Positions 27,359-36,549 of a stretch of 64,000 nucleotides of DNA are shown piece after piece. The position numbers were made by a program, and so were the translations under genes. Source of the DNA: Thermosynechococcus sichuanensis E542 (GTDB lineage: Bacteria; Cyanobacteriota; Cyanobacteriia; Thermosynechococcales; Thermosynechococcaceae). Numbering within the stretch: position 1 is the stretch's first letter; each line of letters starts with the position of its first letter. Below the pieces are notes generated by a model. That model saw only the letters and a list, made by a program, of their open reading frames with translations. It was not told where the DNA came from and ran no database searches. The DNA lies in NCBI RefSeq assembly GCF_003555505.1, contig NZ_CP032152.1, forward strand, positions 2,465,001 through 2,529,000, written 5' to 3'.

Positions 27359-28258
27359 ATGGGACGGCAGTGGCACCTCCTAGGAGTTACTGTTTTGTTT
27401 GCGGCATCGGCAGCGATAGCAACAGATGTGCCGCGCTTTCTCAGTCCTAGCAAGTTTTGGGGGCAGTTGGTCTATCAGGTCAAACCCCTCAAACCTGAAA
27501 AAGTGGTGGCGCTCACCTTTGATGATGGCCCTTGGGGTACCTCAACCCGCCAAGTGCTGCAAATTCTCAAGGAGGAGGATGTCAAGGCCACCTTTTTTGT
27601 TCTTGGCAAGCACGCTCTCATGTACCCCGATGTCATTGCTGACATTGTCAAAGCGGGTCACGCCGTTGGCAACCACAGTTGGAGCCATCCCTATCAGCCC
27701 GTTGACCCTGAAGTCGCTAAGCAAGAAATTGAAAACACCTCTGCGCTCATTGCCAAGCAAAGCCAAGCGCAAACACGCCTTTTTCGGCCACCGGGGGGCA
27801 ATTTAACCACGGGGCTAGTGGATTATGCTAAGTCGAAAAACTACGCCATCATCCTGTGGTCCGTGGATACCCACGACACTCGACCCAACACCACAGCCGC
27901 AGATATTGTTGAGCGTACCCTTAAGGCAGTCAAACCGGGCAGTATTATTTTGCTCCACGACGGCGGGGGCGATCGCGCCACGACTCGCAAAGCTCTCCCC
28001 ACGCTAATTCGTCGCCTGCGGCAAAAAGGTTATCGCTTTGTCACTGTGCCGGAACTGCTGCAACTGGCAGTTAAAACCCCCGCCCCAAAGCCTGAACCGA
28101 CACCAACACCCCCGCCTCAACCAACAATTACGCCGACACCTAGTCCAAGCCCAGTTTCCCTACCCACCCCAGAAAGCCTGCCCAGTCCTGAGCTGACGCC
28201 TACCCCTCCCGCCCCCAGTGAACCGCAATTGGAGCCACCGCGCATGCCGCCCAACTAA
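27359..28258 (+). CDS. Polysaccharide deacetylase (NodB domain), secreted
   Basis: A 299-residue carbohydrate esterase family 4 protein. A signal peptide or anchor occupies about residues 4-25. The NodB domain follows with ALTFDDGPWG (metal Asp), GNHSWSHPYQ (two metal His), RLFRPPGGN and SIILLHDGGGDRATT. The last 60 residues are a Pro/Thr/Ser-rich tail (repeats of PTP and PSP), a likely extracellular linker. It probably deacetylates peptidoglycan or an exopolysaccharide; substrate not determined. ATG 27359 chosen for its AAAGGAG site; ATG 27335 is an alternative. Its stop overlaps the convergent gene by 4 bases. Confidence 0.9.
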   Translation: MGRQWHLLGVTVLFAASAAIATDVPRFLSPSKFWGQLVYQVKPLKPEKVVALTFDDGPWGTSTRQVLQILKEEDVKATFFVLGKHALMYPDVIADIVKAGHAVGNHSWSHPYQPVDPEVAKQEIENTSALIAKQSQAQTRLFRPPGGNLTTGLVDYAKSKNYAIILWSVDTHDTRPNTTAADIVERTLKAVKPGSIILLHDGGGDRATTRKALPTLIRRLRQKGYRFVTVPELLQLAVKTPAPKPEPTPTPPPQPTITPTPSPSPVSLPTPESLPSPELTPTPPAPSEPQLEPPRMPPN

Positions 28259-28767
28259 GGCTCTAGGGGAAATTCACTAATCTGTGGCGTCGAGGTACCA
28301 TTGAGGGTTTCCCCCAGTTGATGCAGGGGTTCATAGACGGGTTCTAAACTGGCTTGGGTGTGGGCGATCGCCCGCAGGAGTTCAGCCGTGAGATATTCCA
28401 AGGGATGGGGAGGGGGCGGTTGGCGGCGCCGATACTTGGGGGTGGGCACAAACTCACTGGCCACGGCTTGAAGTTGATAGGCCAATGCTTTTACCTTGGC
28501 AAGGTAGGTCAGGGTTTCCTCAAGGTGCTGGGTAATTTGCTGGTGCTGAGCTTGCAGTTGTTGCCACTGTTCAGGTGCGATCGCACCCGCTGCTGGTTTG
28601 AGATCGAGGGGAGTCAAATCCTGAAACAGTGCGTCTAAGTCTGGGGTCTCACTACTCACGAGTCCCTCCAACAAGGCGGCATCAAATAGCTCCCCGAGCA
28701 CTTCGGGAGACACGGCTGCCCACTCACTAGGGGAAGAAAATGCAGAATCAGGCGCTGTCATGGGCAT
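28255..28767 (-). CDS. Hypothetical protein, helical, Pro-rich centre
   Basis: A 170-residue soluble protein without a recognisable family. Residues 60-105 are helical and Gln-rich (EQWQQLQAQHQQITQHLEE), followed by a basic/proline patch KYRRRQPPPPHP near 115-125 and another helix. The N-terminus is acidic. It is convergent with the polysaccharide deacetylase gene (4-base overlap) and divergent from ubiX. Coding is supported by codon usage and the neat fit between neighbours; function unknown. Confidence 0.65.
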   Translation of the reverse strand: MPMTAPDSAFSSPSEWAAVSPEVLGELFDAALLEGLVSSETPDLDALFQDLTPLDLKPAAGAIAPEQWQQLQAQHQQITQHLEETLTYLAKVKALAYQLQAVASEFVPTPKYRRRQPPPPHPLEYLTAELLRAIAHTQASLEPVYEPLHQLGETLNGTSTPQISEFPLEP

Positions 28768-28852
28768 TTACCAAGTTGCGTTGGATGGGATTGCAGAGTA
28801 TGAGAAAGGGGCAGTTGCCCTAACTTTGTTAACCTTATAACGGTTTTGTTTG

Positions 28853-29485
28853 GTGATCGCGGCTGTGACCTCCTCTTCTTTACCAATTGTGTTGGGTGTA
28901 ACAGGTGCCTCTGGTCTGATTTACGCAGTGCGTGCCATTAAATTTCTATTACAAGCGGACTATCCTATTCAATTAGTGGCATCAAAGGCCGTACATCAGG
29001 TGTGGCAGGCAGAATATGGCCTCACCCTGCCGATGCAGCCCGATAAGCAGGAACTCTTTTGGCGTGAACAGGCGCAGGTCTGGGAAGGTTCGCTCACCTG
29101 TCATCGGCCAACGGATGTGGCAGCGGCGATCGCCAGCGGTTCCTTTCGCACCTTGGGCATGGTGATTCTCCCCTGTAGCATGAGTACGGTCGCCAAGTTG
29201 GCGGCAGGCCTGAGTTCCGATCTCCTAGAGCGGGTGGCGGATGTCCACCTCAAGGAACACCGTCCATTGGTGCTGGTGCCCCGCGAAACGCCTTTTAGTC
29301 TGATTCACCTGCAAAACCTAACCCAATTGGCAATGGCAGGGGCGCGCATTGTGCCAGCTATCCCGGCGTGGTATCACCGGCCGCAGACCATTGAGGACTT
29401 AGTGGATTTTGTGATCGCCCGTGCCCTTGATCAGTTAGGGTTGGATTGTGTGCCTCTGCAACGTTGGCAAGGACCCCTTTCCTAA
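28853..29485 (+). CDS. ubiX: Flavin prenyltransferase UbiX
   Basis: Makes prenylated FMN, the cofactor of UbiD decarboxylases, needed in plastoquinone/quinone synthesis. The N-terminal FMN-binding loop is VLGVTGASGLIYAVRA; AAAIASGSFRTLGMVILPCS and HRPLVLVPRETPFSLIHL are hallmark segments. I list the GTG at 28853; a TTG at 28850 or a GTG slightly downstream are equally possible, since no clear ribosome site decides. Its stop overlaps the next start in TAATG, indicating translational coupling. Confidence 0.93.
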   Translation: MIAAVTSSSLPIVLGVTGASGLIYAVRAIKFLLQADYPIQLVASKAVHQVWQAEYGLTLPMQPDKQELFWREQAQVWEGSLTCHRPTDVAAAIASGSFRTLGMVILPCSMSTVAKLAAGLSSDLLERVADVHLKEHRPLVLVPRETPFSLIHLQNLTQLAMAGARIVPAIPAWYHRPQTIEDLVDFVIARALDQLGLDCVPLQRWQGPLS

Positions 29486-30000
29486 TGCGCGCTTGGATTT
29501 ATCTGGGGGCGATCGCCCTGCTTACGACACTTGTCGTCCAAAATTGGCAGCCGGTGGTCTCCCTGCGCTTTTTGGGACAGCAAACCCCAGCGCTGCCTCT
29601 GGCGGCTTGGATTGTGGTGGCAGCCCTCTCAGGAATCGTGGCGGGGCAGTGTTTACTCTGGCTAACTGCAGAGGCGCCAGTAGCGCGGCCAACCCCGCGA
29701 TCGCAACCTCCCGCACCTGAACTGGATCCCTCAATGCGTCCGCCGCAGGATGAGCCAGAGGTTGATACCAGTGATGTTGAGGATTGGTTTAGCGAGCCAG
29801 AGCCAGCACCCCGCGAACCCGAGATTCAAGATCGCCCCCGCACGACCTACTCGTATCAATATCGTCCTTCCCGCAAAGCCACTGCCAAAGCCCCACCGCC
29901 CCCCGATCAGGTAGTGGATGCTGAATACCGCATTCTGACGCCGCCACCCCCCAAGGACACTCCCCCAGAGGATGAACAGGACTGGGATATTCCCCTATGA
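29485..30000 (+). CDS. LapA-like two-helix membrane protein with Pro-rich tail
   Basis: A 171-residue protein with two hydrophobic segments, about 3-20 and 38-62. The motif between them (VVSLRFLGQQTPALPLAAW) resembles the DUF1049/LapA family of small inner-membrane proteins. The remaining 100 residues are acidic and proline-rich with no domain, ending in DWDIPL. ATG 29485 overlaps the ubiX stop by one base. Function in cyanobacteria is unknown; the family assignment rests on the transmembrane motif. Confidence 0.75.
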   Translation: MRAWIYLGAIALLTTLVVQNWQPVVSLRFLGQQTPALPLAAWIVVAALSGIVAGQCLLWLTAEAPVARPTPRSQPPAPELDPSMRPPQDEPEVDTSDVEDWFSEPEPAPREPEIQDRPRTTYSYQYRPSRKATAKAPPPPDQVVDAEYRILTPPPPKDTPPEDEQDWDIPL

Positions 30001-30030
30001 TCAAAGGCGTTGCCATTGGAGGGACGTGCT

Positions 30031-30693
30031 GTGAAGGTTGCAGTGGTGGGCGCTACTGGTCGTACAGGTCAGCGAATTATCAATGCCCTACAAGCCTCTG
30101 AGCATCAGGCGATCGCTGTCGTCCGTAATCCCGCCAAAGCCCAAGGGCGCTGGCCAACGGTAGAGATTCGCACTGCCGATGTTACCCAACCCCAGACGCT
30201 GCCCCCGGCGCTGCAAGAGTGTGGCGCCGTGATTTGTGCCACGGGAGCCAGCCCCAGCCTCAACCCCTTGGAACCCCTAAGCGTGGACTATCTCGGCACC
30301 AAGAATCTGGTGGATGCGGCTAAATCCGCCCATGTGCAGCAGTTTATTCTCGTCTCCTCCCTGTGTGTCTCGCAATTTTTCCATCCCCTGAACCTTTTTT
30401 GGCTGATTTTGTATTGGAAGCAGCAGGCAGAACGTTATCTCCAAGAAAGCGGTCTAACTTACACGATTGTGCGGCCGGGGGGTTTGAAGGAAACCGATGA
30501 CGGTGGCTTTCCGATCATTGCCCCAGCAGATACCCTCTTTGAGGGGAGTATCGCGCGATCGCGGGTGGCGGAAATCTGTGTCGCTGCCTTGGGCGAGCCG
30601 AGTGCCTACAACAAAATTTTTGAGGTGGTGAGCCGTCCCGATCAGACGCCGCTGGCCTATCCAGAGTTATTCCGCTCAGTTGCGGCAGTGTGA
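30031..30693 (+). CDS. NAD(P)-binding atypical short-chain dehydrogenase
   Basis: A 220-residue Rossmann protein. The dinucleotide motif VAVVGATGRTGQRII is at the N-terminus; AVICATGASPS, DYLGTKNLVDAAKSA, FILVSSLCVS and YTIVRPGGLKETDDGG match the atypical SDR group (NmrA/HSCARG-like, related to plastid NAD(P)-binding proteins). The usual YxxxK pair is replaced by a YWKQQAERYL segment, as in this group. GTG 30031 was chosen because GGAGGG sits seven bases upstream; a TTG at 30010 would extend it. Reaction unknown. Confidence 0.85.
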   Translation: MKVAVVGATGRTGQRIINALQASEHQAIAVVRNPAKAQGRWPTVEIRTADVTQPQTLPPALQECGAVICATGASPSLNPLEPLSVDYLGTKNLVDAAKSAHVQQFILVSSLCVSQFFHPLNLFWLILYWKQQAERYLQESGLTYTIVRPGGLKETDDGGFPIIAPADTLFEGSIARSRVAEICVAALGEPSAYNKIFEVVSRPDQTPLAYPELFRSVAAV

Positions 30694-30703
30694 GGAGAAG
30701 TTA

Positions 30704-31372
30704 GTGCGGTTTTCCCGTTGGTTGCTGGCGATCGCGCTTCTAGGGAGCATGGGCTATTTCTTTTTGGGGTCGCGTTCAAGTGCCCTCTGGTGGTACTGGT
30801 ACCGCTGGCAGCCGGGTCACATTGCCCCCCTAGTGATGCAGGGGGGTGATCCCTATGTACGGGCATTGATGCGCACCATTTCTGCCAGTGAGGCCAATGA
30901 TGCCAATCCCTACACGCTGCTTTATGGTGGCGAGCACGTCCAAGACCTCAGCCAGCATCCCGATCGCTGTATTCCCATTCGCCGCGGCCCCAATCAGCAC
31001 CTGTGTACCACCGCCGCAGGCCGCTATCAATTTCTCACCACCACTTGGGCAGAGAAGGCCGCCCGCTATCATCCCCAACCACCGAGCTGGTTTTGGCAGG
31101 ACTATAGCTTTGCCCCCGAGTATCAAGATCAGGTGGTCTATCGCTGGCTCACGGATCCTACGGCTTGGAATGCTGATATTCCCCAACTGCTGCGAGAAGG
31201 TCGGGTGCAAGAGGTCTTTGCCCTACTGTCGGATACATGGACTAGTCTGGGCTATGGCATTGAAAGCAACCGCATTACCCCCCACCTCGAAGAGATCTAC
31301 CAGCAACTCTTGGCTCAAGAATTAGCCGCCTCCCAGACTGCCCAATCGCCGGGGAGGAATGCCTTACGCTAG
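30704..31372 (+). CDS. Lysozyme-like glycoside hydrolase (muramidase), membrane-anchored or secreted
   Basis: A 222-residue protein with an N-terminal hydrophobic anchor (about residues 5-25). The domain after residue 45 starts VRALMRTISASEANDANPY, where the Glu is in the position of the catalytic acid of GH24/COG4678 muramidases. TTAAGRYQFLTTTWAEKA and SLGYGIESN are also family-like. It likely acts on peptidoglycan in the periplasm. GTG 30704 chosen with GAGGAGAA upstream; a TTG at 30680 is an alternative. It follows the SDR gene by 10 bases. The GH24-like assignment is moderately sure. Confidence 0.8.
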   Translation: MRFSRWLLAIALLGSMGYFFLGSRSSALWWYWYRWQPGHIAPLVMQGGDPYVRALMRTISASEANDANPYTLLYGGEHVQDLSQHPDRCIPIRRGPNQHLCTTAAGRYQFLTTTWAEKAARYHPQPPSWFWQDYSFAPEYQDQVVYRWLTDPTAWNADIPQLLREGRVQEVFALLSDTWTSLGYGIESNRITPHLEEIYQQLLAQELAASQTAQSPGRNALR

Positions 31373-31397
31373 TTAAGGTGAAGGGCGCGATCGCTAG

Positions 31398-31604
31398 AGT
31401 AAAATTTCACAAGTTTTTGTAGTCAAGAAGCGTTTCTTTTGTCTTGCGGTCTTTGACCCCTCTGACATCGAGGCATGGATTGATGGGGACGATACAGCCC
31501 GCTGTCCCTTCTGCGGTACTGATTCTGTCATCGGTTCTGCGTCGGGCTATCCCGTTGACGACGAGGATTTTCTGACAGCCATGCGTTGACATTGGTTTTG
31601 GTAG
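31398..31604 (+). pseudogene. Decayed Cys4 zinc-domain protein gene
   Basis: In this frame the DNA reads KRFFCLAVFDPSDIEAWIDG, then ARCPFCGTDSVIGSASGYPV and FLTAMR, followed by TGA at 31587 and then His-Trp-Phe-Trp-stop. The pattern CFxC...F.P.EI..WID...T..CP.CG.DSVIG..SGYP...FL..M..HWF is that of a conserved small bacterial cytoplasmic protein of unknown function, in which the terminal HWF belongs to the protein. Here it is cut off by TGA, and no start codon or N-terminal part is present upstream. I read it as a pseudogene; an internal-stop sequencing error cannot be excluded. Confidence 0.6.
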
Positions 31605-31621
31605 AAAGTTAAGTTCTATTA

Positions 31622-31649
31622 CAGGATTCAATGATTTTAACGAATCCTG
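31622..31649. repeat. Perfect 8-bp inverted repeat
   Basis: CAGGATTC (31622-31629) and GAATCCTG (31642-31649) are exact reverse complements separated by 12 AT-rich bases. It lies 45 bases upstream of the 33-codon peptide gene and could be an operator or transcript hairpin. No T-run follows, so a terminator is unlikely. Confidence 0.4.
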
Positions 31650-31694
31650 CTAACCTAGGAATTACTTAGGAAGATTTCTTCAAGGAGGTAGTCT

Positions 31695-31796
31695 ATGTTT
31701 GGACTGATTACGTGGATTGGGACGGTTCTGACGGCTGTTACATACGCTATGAAGGCTGTCCAGTATGCTGCAATGGCGGTAAGTCTCTTTGTCTAG
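31695..31796 (+). CDS. 33-residue hydrophobic peptide
   Basis: A short reading frame with an unusually strong ribosome site: AAGGAGGT at 31682-31689, five bases before ATG 31695. The peptide is almost entirely one hydrophobic helix (starting MFGLITWIGTVLTAV, ending MAVSLFV) with a single Lys and no acidic residue. It is followed about 55 bases later by a terminator, so it could form its own short transcription unit. It does not match the small PSI, PSII, b6f or NDH subunits I know. Possibilities are an unknown membrane-complex subunit, a type-I toxin or a bacteriocin-like peptide; none is supported by more than composition. Confidence 0.6.
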   Translation: MFGLITWIGTVLTAVTYAMKAVQYAAMAVSLFV

Positions 31797-31850
31797 TACA
31801 CAAAAAAAGAAGGATACTGTCATAAAAAATAGGCTCACCAGTCAATTTCT

Positions 31851-31884
31851 TTGAGGGGGGTGTTTTCTGCACCCCTATTTTTTT
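31851..31884 (+). terminator. Rho-independent terminator
   Basis: A GGGGTG/CACCCC stem with a small loop (GTTTTCTG region) followed by ATTTTTTT. It lies downstream of the 33-codon peptide gene and upstream of metH, isolating the two. The region from here to metH (about 125 bases) shows no recognised riboswitch. Confidence 0.75.
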
Positions 31885-32011
31885 GGCAAGAAACGTCAAG
31901 GCCGAGCTGTCACTGCGTTGAGCAGGTCTCATCCTTGGGCAAGGCGCTGTACTTCTCCCGAACAGATTAAAATCAGAAGAACCCTCTGGTGCAATTGGCT
32001 GGCCTTGGTGG

Positions 32012-35000
32012 ATGTCTATGTCGTTTCTTGAGTATCTCCATGCAGAACCGCGGCGTGTCATTGTCTTTGATGGCGCAATGGGCACAAATCTTCAGGCACA
32101 GAACCTGACGGCAGAGGACTTTGGTGGCAAAGAGTACGAAGGCTGCAACGAATATCTGGTGATCAGCAAGCCAGAGGCGGTGGCCAAGGTACATCGCGAT
32201 TTTTTGGCAGCGGGGGCGGATGTCATTGAAACGGATACCTTTGGCTCATCCTCGATTGTTCTTAGTGAATACCATTTGGGCGATCGCGCCTACGAAATTA
32301 GCAAGAAAGCTGCTGAACTGGCCAAGTCTGTGGCCGCTGAATTTAGCACCCCCGAAAAACCCCGCTTTGTTGCTGGCTCGATGGGTCCCGGCACCAAACT
32401 CCCCACCCTTGGCCACATTGACTACGACACCCTCTACACCGCTTTTCGCGAACAAGCCGCTGGTCTTTTTGATGGCGGGGTTGACCTATTCATTATTGAA
32501 ACCTGCCAAGACGTGCTGCAAATCAAAGCAGCCCTCAATGGGGTGATGGCCGTCTTCCAAGAGCGGGGGGAACGTCGCCCCCTCATGGTCTCAGTGACCA
32601 TGGAACAGCAGGGCACAATGCTGGTTGGCTCAGAAATTGGCGCTGCCCTAACGATTCTAGAACCCTACCCCATTGATATTTTGGGTCTTAACTGCGCCAC
32701 GGGGCCTGACCTGATGACCGAGCATATCCGCTACCTGTCACAGCATTCCCCCTTTGTCATCTCCTGCATTCCCAATGCTGGCTTGCCAGAAAATATTGGT
32801 GGCCATGCCCACTATAAATTGACGCCGATGGAATTGCGGCTGGCGCTCACCCGCTTTGTGGAAGATTTTGGGGTGCAAGTGATTGGTGGCTGCTGTGGGA
32901 CGCGACCGGATCATATTGCGGCTCTGGCGGAGATTGCCGCGACCCTCACCCCCAAACCCCGAACTCCCCAACGAATTCCTGCGGCTGCCTCGATCTACAG
33001 CCCTCAGCCCTATGACCAAGACAATTCCTTCCTGATTATTGGTGAGCGGCTCAATGCCAGTGGCTCTAAAAAATGCCGCGATCTCCTCAATGCCGAAGAC
33101 TGGGATGGCCTTGTTGCCCTTGCCCGTGCCCAAGTGCGTGAAGGTGCCCATATCCTTGATGTCAATGTGGACTATGTGGGACGCGATGGGGTGCGCGATA
33201 TGCACGAATTGGTGTCGCGACTGGTCACCAATGTGACGCTGCCCCTGATGCTCGACTCCACTGAATGGCAAAAGATGGAAGCGGGTCTCAAGGTGGCCGG
33301 CGGGAAATGCCTGCTCAACTCCACTAACTTTGAGGATGGTGAACCCCGCTTTTATAAAGTCTTGGAACTGGCCAAAACCTACGGCGCTGGTGTGGTCATC
33401 GGCACCATTGATGAAGAGGGGATGGCACGAACCGCTGAGAAAAAGTTTGCCATTGCCGAACGCGCCTATAAAGCTGCCCTTGACTACGGCATTCCCCCCT
33501 ACGAGATTTTCTTTGACCCTTTGGCACTACCCATTTCCACAGGGATTGAGGAGGATCGGGTTAACGGACGTGAAACCATTGCCGCCATTCGCCGTATCCG
33601 TGCTGAACTCCCCGGCTGTCATATCCTGCTGGGGGTTTCCAATATCTCCTTTGGGTTAAATCCAGCGGCGCGGCAAGTCCTCAACTCCATGTTTCTCCAT
33701 GAGGCGATGCAAGCAGGCATGGATGCGGCCATTGTCAGTGCCGCCAAGATTCTGCCCTTGGCCAAAATTGAGCCAGAACATCAGCAGGTGTGCCGTGATC
33801 TTATCTACGATCGGCGACGCTTTGAGGGGGAAGTGTGTGTCTATGACCCCCTTGCGGAACTGACGCGCCTTTTTGAGGGCAAAACCACCAAGCAGGATCG
33901 CTCGCAGGTGGAAAACCTACCCATTGAGGAGCGGCTCAAGCGCCACATTATTGATGGCGATCGCCTTGGTCTCGAGGACACCCTCGCCAAAGCCCTTGAA
34001 AAGTATGCCCCCCTTGACATTATCAATACTTTCCTGCTCGATGGCATGAAGGTGGTGGGTGACCTCTTTGGCTCTGGGCAGATGCAACTGCCCTTTGTTT
34101 TGCAGTCGGCAGAAACGATGAAGGCCGCCGTCGCCTATCTCGAACCCTTTATGGAGAAATCCGCCACGGGAGACACTGCCAAGGGTACTGTCGTCATTGC
34201 CACAGTGAAGGGGGATGTCCATGATATTGGCAAAAACTTGGTGGATATTATTCTCACCAACAACGGCTATCGGGTGATTAACTTGGGGATTAAACAACCC
34301 GTCGAAAATATCATCCAAGCCTATGAGGAGCATCAAGCGGACTGCATTGCCATGAGCGGCCTCTTGGTCAAGTCCACTGCCTTCATGAAGGAAAATCTCG
34401 AGGTCTTTAATGAGCGGGGCATTACGGTTCCGGTGATTTTGGGGGGAGCTGCCCTCACACCCAAATTTGTTTATGAGGATTGCCAGTCCACCTACCACGG
34501 TCAAGTGATCTACGGCAAGGATGCCTTTACTGATTTGCACTTTATGGATCGGCTGATGAGTGCCAAGGCCGCAGGTCTGTGGGACGATCGCCAAGGATTT
34601 TTGGATGGTACGACAGTCGCTGCGCCAGAGGAAGGGAGTACGCCAGCGATCGCCCCCGAACCTACGTCAGTTCCTGAACCTGAAACGCCAGAAGTGGTGG
34701 ATACCCGCCGCTCTGAAGCCGTGGCCGTGGATATTCCCCGCCCCACACCCCCCTTCTGGGGCATTCGTCACCTCAAGGCAGATCAGATTCCCCTCACCGA
34801 GGTCTTTGCTTACCTCGATCTGCAAGCCCTGATTGCGGGTCAGTGGCAGTTTCGCAAACCCAAGGATCAAGACCGCGCCACCTACGACGCCTTCCTTGCC
34901 GAGAAGGTTTATCCCATCCTTGAGGAGTGGAAACAGCGCATCCTTGCTGAAAATCTGTTGCATCCTGAACTGATTTATGGCTACTTCCCCTGCCAAAGTG

Positions 35001-35563
35001 AGGGCAACACGGTCTATATCTACGATCCCGAGAAGGTAGGCGATAAAAGTGCCTGCGTCCCAGAGCGGGCGATCGCCCAGTTTACCTTCCCCCGCCAAAA
35101 GCGGGGTCGTCGTCTCTGTATTGCCGACTTTTTTGCCCCTGTGGAATCGGGCATTATTGATGTTTTCCCAATGCAGGCTGTTACCGTGGGTGAAATTGCG
35201 ACCCAAGTGGCGCAGGAGCTATTTGCCGCCAATCAATACAGTGACTATCTCTACTTCCATGGGATGGCGGTGCAAACGGCTGAAGCCCTTGCAGAGTGGT
35301 GCCATGCCCGCATTCGCCGTGAATTGGGGTGCACTCCCGATCCAACGTCCATCCGCGACATTCTTGCCCAGCGCTACCAAGGTTCCCGCTATAGCTTTGG
35401 CTATCCTGCCTGCCCCAATATGCAGGATCAATATACGCAACTGCGACTCCTCCAGAGCGATCGCATGGGGATGTACATGGATGAGAGCGAACAACTTTAC
35501 CCTGAGCAATCCACTACGGCCATCATCTGCTACCATCCCACCGCCAAGTATTTCAGCGTCTAG
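32012..35563 (+). CDS. metH: Cobalamin-dependent methionine synthase
   Basis: A 1183-residue enzyme transferring the methyl group of methyltetrahydrofolate to homocysteine through B12. Homocysteine domain about 1-320, with zinc ligands in [12 protein letters not shown] and [13 protein letters not shown]. Pterin domain about 340-600 ([14 protein letters not shown]). Cap and B12-binding domains about 640-880, with cobalt-ligating His737 in [10 protein letters not shown] Pro-rich linker about 870-905 follows, then the reactivation domain about 910-1183 ([18 protein letters not shown]-binding). Length and order are canonical. ATG 32012, or 32018 two codons on. The 3' end overlaps the convergent glycohydrolase gene by 11 bases. 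Confidence 0.97.
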   Translation: MSMSFLEYLHAEPRRVIVFDGAMGTNLQAQNLTAEDFGGKEYEGCNEYLVISKPEAVAKVHRDFLAAGADVIETDTFGSSSIVLSEYHLGDRAYEISKKAAELAKSVAAEFSTPEKPRFVAGSMGPGTKLPTLGHIDYDTLYTAFREQAAGLFDGGVDLFIIETCQDVLQIKAALNGVMAVFQERGERRPLMVSVTMEQQGTMLVGSEIGAALTILEPYPIDILGLNCATGPDLMTEHIRYLSQHSPFVISCIPNAGLPENIGGHAHYKLTPMELRLALTRFVEDFGVQVIGGCCGTRPDHIAALAEIAATLTPKPRTPQRIPAAASIYSPQPYDQDNSFLIIGERLNASGSKKCRDLLNAEDWDGLVALARAQVREGAHILDVNVDYVGRDGVRDMHELVSRLVTNVTLPLMLDSTEWQKMEAGLKVAGGKCLLNSTNFEDGEPRFYKVLELAKTYGAGVVIGTIDEEGMARTAEKKFAIAERAYKAALDYGIPPYEIFFDPLALPISTGIEEDRVNGRETIAAIRRIRAELPGCHILLGVSNISFGLNPAARQVLNSMFLHEAMQAGMDAAIVSAAKILPLAKIEPEHQQVCRDLIYDRRRFEGEVCVYDPLAELTRLFEGKTTKQDRSQVENLPIEERLKRHIIDGDRLGLEDTLAKALEKYAPLDIINTFLLDGMKVVGDLFGSGQMQLPFVLQSAETMKAAVAYLEPFMEKSATGDTAKGTVVIATVKGDVHDIGKNLVDIILTNNGYRVINLGIKQPVENIIQAYEEHQADCIAMSGLLVKSTAFMKENLEVFNERGITVPVILGGAALTPKFVYEDCQSTYHGQVIYGKDAFTDLHFMDRLMSAKAAGLWDDRQGFLDGTTVAAPEEGSTPAIAPEPTSVPEPETPEVVDTRRSEAVAVDIPRPTPPFWGIRHLKADQIPLTEVFAYLDLQALIAGQWQFRKPKDQDRATYDAFLAEKVYPILEEWKQRILAENLLHPELIYGYFPCQSEGNTVYIYDPEKVGDKSACVPERAIAQFTFPRQKRGRRLCIADFFAPVESGIIDVFPMQAVTVGEIATQVAQELFAANQYSDYLYFHGMAVQTAEALAEWCHARIRRELGCTPDPTSIRDILAQRYQGSRYSFGYPACPNMQDQYTQLRLLQSDRMGMYMDESEQLYPEQSTTAIICYHPTAKYFSV

Positions 35564-36521
35564 GCCTTACTTTATCCTTATACTCCAAAACTGCTTGGCC
35601 AAGCCGTTGCCCCAAGGCCACGATGTCTTTGTAGCGTGCTAAAGTCTGCCACCAATCCGCAGGCACATCCCCAAGGCCAAAGGCAAGGGCAGCTATGCCG
35701 CCTGTCACTGTTGCGGTTGTATCGGTATCACCCCCCAAGTTGACCGCCTTCAGCACCGCCTCCAAGTAGGATTGACTCGTCAAGAGACACCACAGTGAGG
35801 CTTCAAGGGTATGCACCACATAACCTCCCGATTCAATCGCATCTCGATCAAGGTGGGGCAGCTTGCCGCTAAGGATGCGTTCAAAATGGGGCAGTTCGGC
35901 AGCAAAGGGGTCATGGTGGTAGGCGGTATTTGCCCAATGAATGGTTGCCTCGTAGGCGCGCATGGGCGTCATTCCCTGCTGAAGCTGGATGGCAAAGAAA
36001 ACATAAAATCCGCAGGCCAGTTGCGATCGCGGGTGTGCGTGGGTAATCCCACACACTTGATGCACTTCCTCTAGGAGCCGCTGCTGATCGCAATGCCGCC
36101 AATAGTGAAAAGCAAGGGGGAGCGTGCGCATCAAACCGCCATTGCCATTGCTGCGTTCGTCAGTCTCACCAGAGGTCAAGGGTGAGTCCCCTGCGGCTAA
36201 CTTCGTCAGGGCGCGACGGGTAGCAATCCCCACATCAAAGAGGGTGCCACGGGCAGTCCAGAGATTTTCGGTGTACCATGCCAGAAACTTAGCCGCAATC
36301 TGCTCTAGGTCAAATCCTTCACAGAGGGCATCCGCAAGGCACAGCATCAGCGAACTGTCATCCGACCATGTCCCCGGCGGCTGGTAATAGGTACCGTAAC
36401 TGCGCATATCCACCACCGGGTCGCGATCGCGCTCCCAGCGAGTGCTAAATTCCACAGGGACACCAAGGGCATCTCCTAAACAGGCACCCAATAATCCATT
36501 GACCACGTATTCGGTATTCAT
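35553..36521 (-). CDS. ADP-ribosylglycohydrolase (DraG family)
   Basis: A 322-residue dinuclear-magnesium hydrolase that removes ADP-ribose from proteins or small molecules. Metal-binding segments are visible: [49 protein letters not shown] and [25 protein letters not shown] 36521 gives the family start [19 protein letters not shown]; a TTG at 36578 is the longer option and neither has a good ribosome site. It lies 28 bases downstream of the truncated DUF3883 gene. Target unknown; no dinitrogenase reductase system is present in the window. Confidence 0.88.
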   Translation of the reverse strand: MNTEYVVNGLLGACLGDALGVPVEFSTRWERDRDPVVDMRSYGTYYQPPGTWSDDSSLMLCLADALCEGFDLEQIAAKFLAWYTENLWTARGTLFDVGIATRRALTKLAAGDSPLTSGETDERSNGNGGLMRTLPLAFHYWRHCDQQRLLEEVHQVCGITHAHPRSQLACGFYVFFAIQLQQGMTPMRAYEATIHWANTAYHHDPFAAELPHFERILSGKLPHLDRDAIESGGYVVHTLEASLWCLLTSQSYLEAVLKAVNLGGDTDTTATVTGGIAALAFGLGDVPADWWQTLARYKDIVALGQRLGQAVLEYKDKVRPRR

Positions 36522-36549
36522 GGGGGGCGATCGGGAGTCTCTCAACTTC

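Noticed and set aside
31695-31796. Known small photosynthetic subunit (PetG/L/M/N, PsbI/K/M/T/X, Psb30, PsaM, PsaX)
   Set aside because: None of these, as I recall their sequences, resembles the peptide beyond being a hydrophobic helix.
31885-32011. Cobalamin or SAM riboswitch in front of metH
   Set aside because: No B12-box (GCCACTG) or S-box-like core could be found by eye in the 125-base leader.
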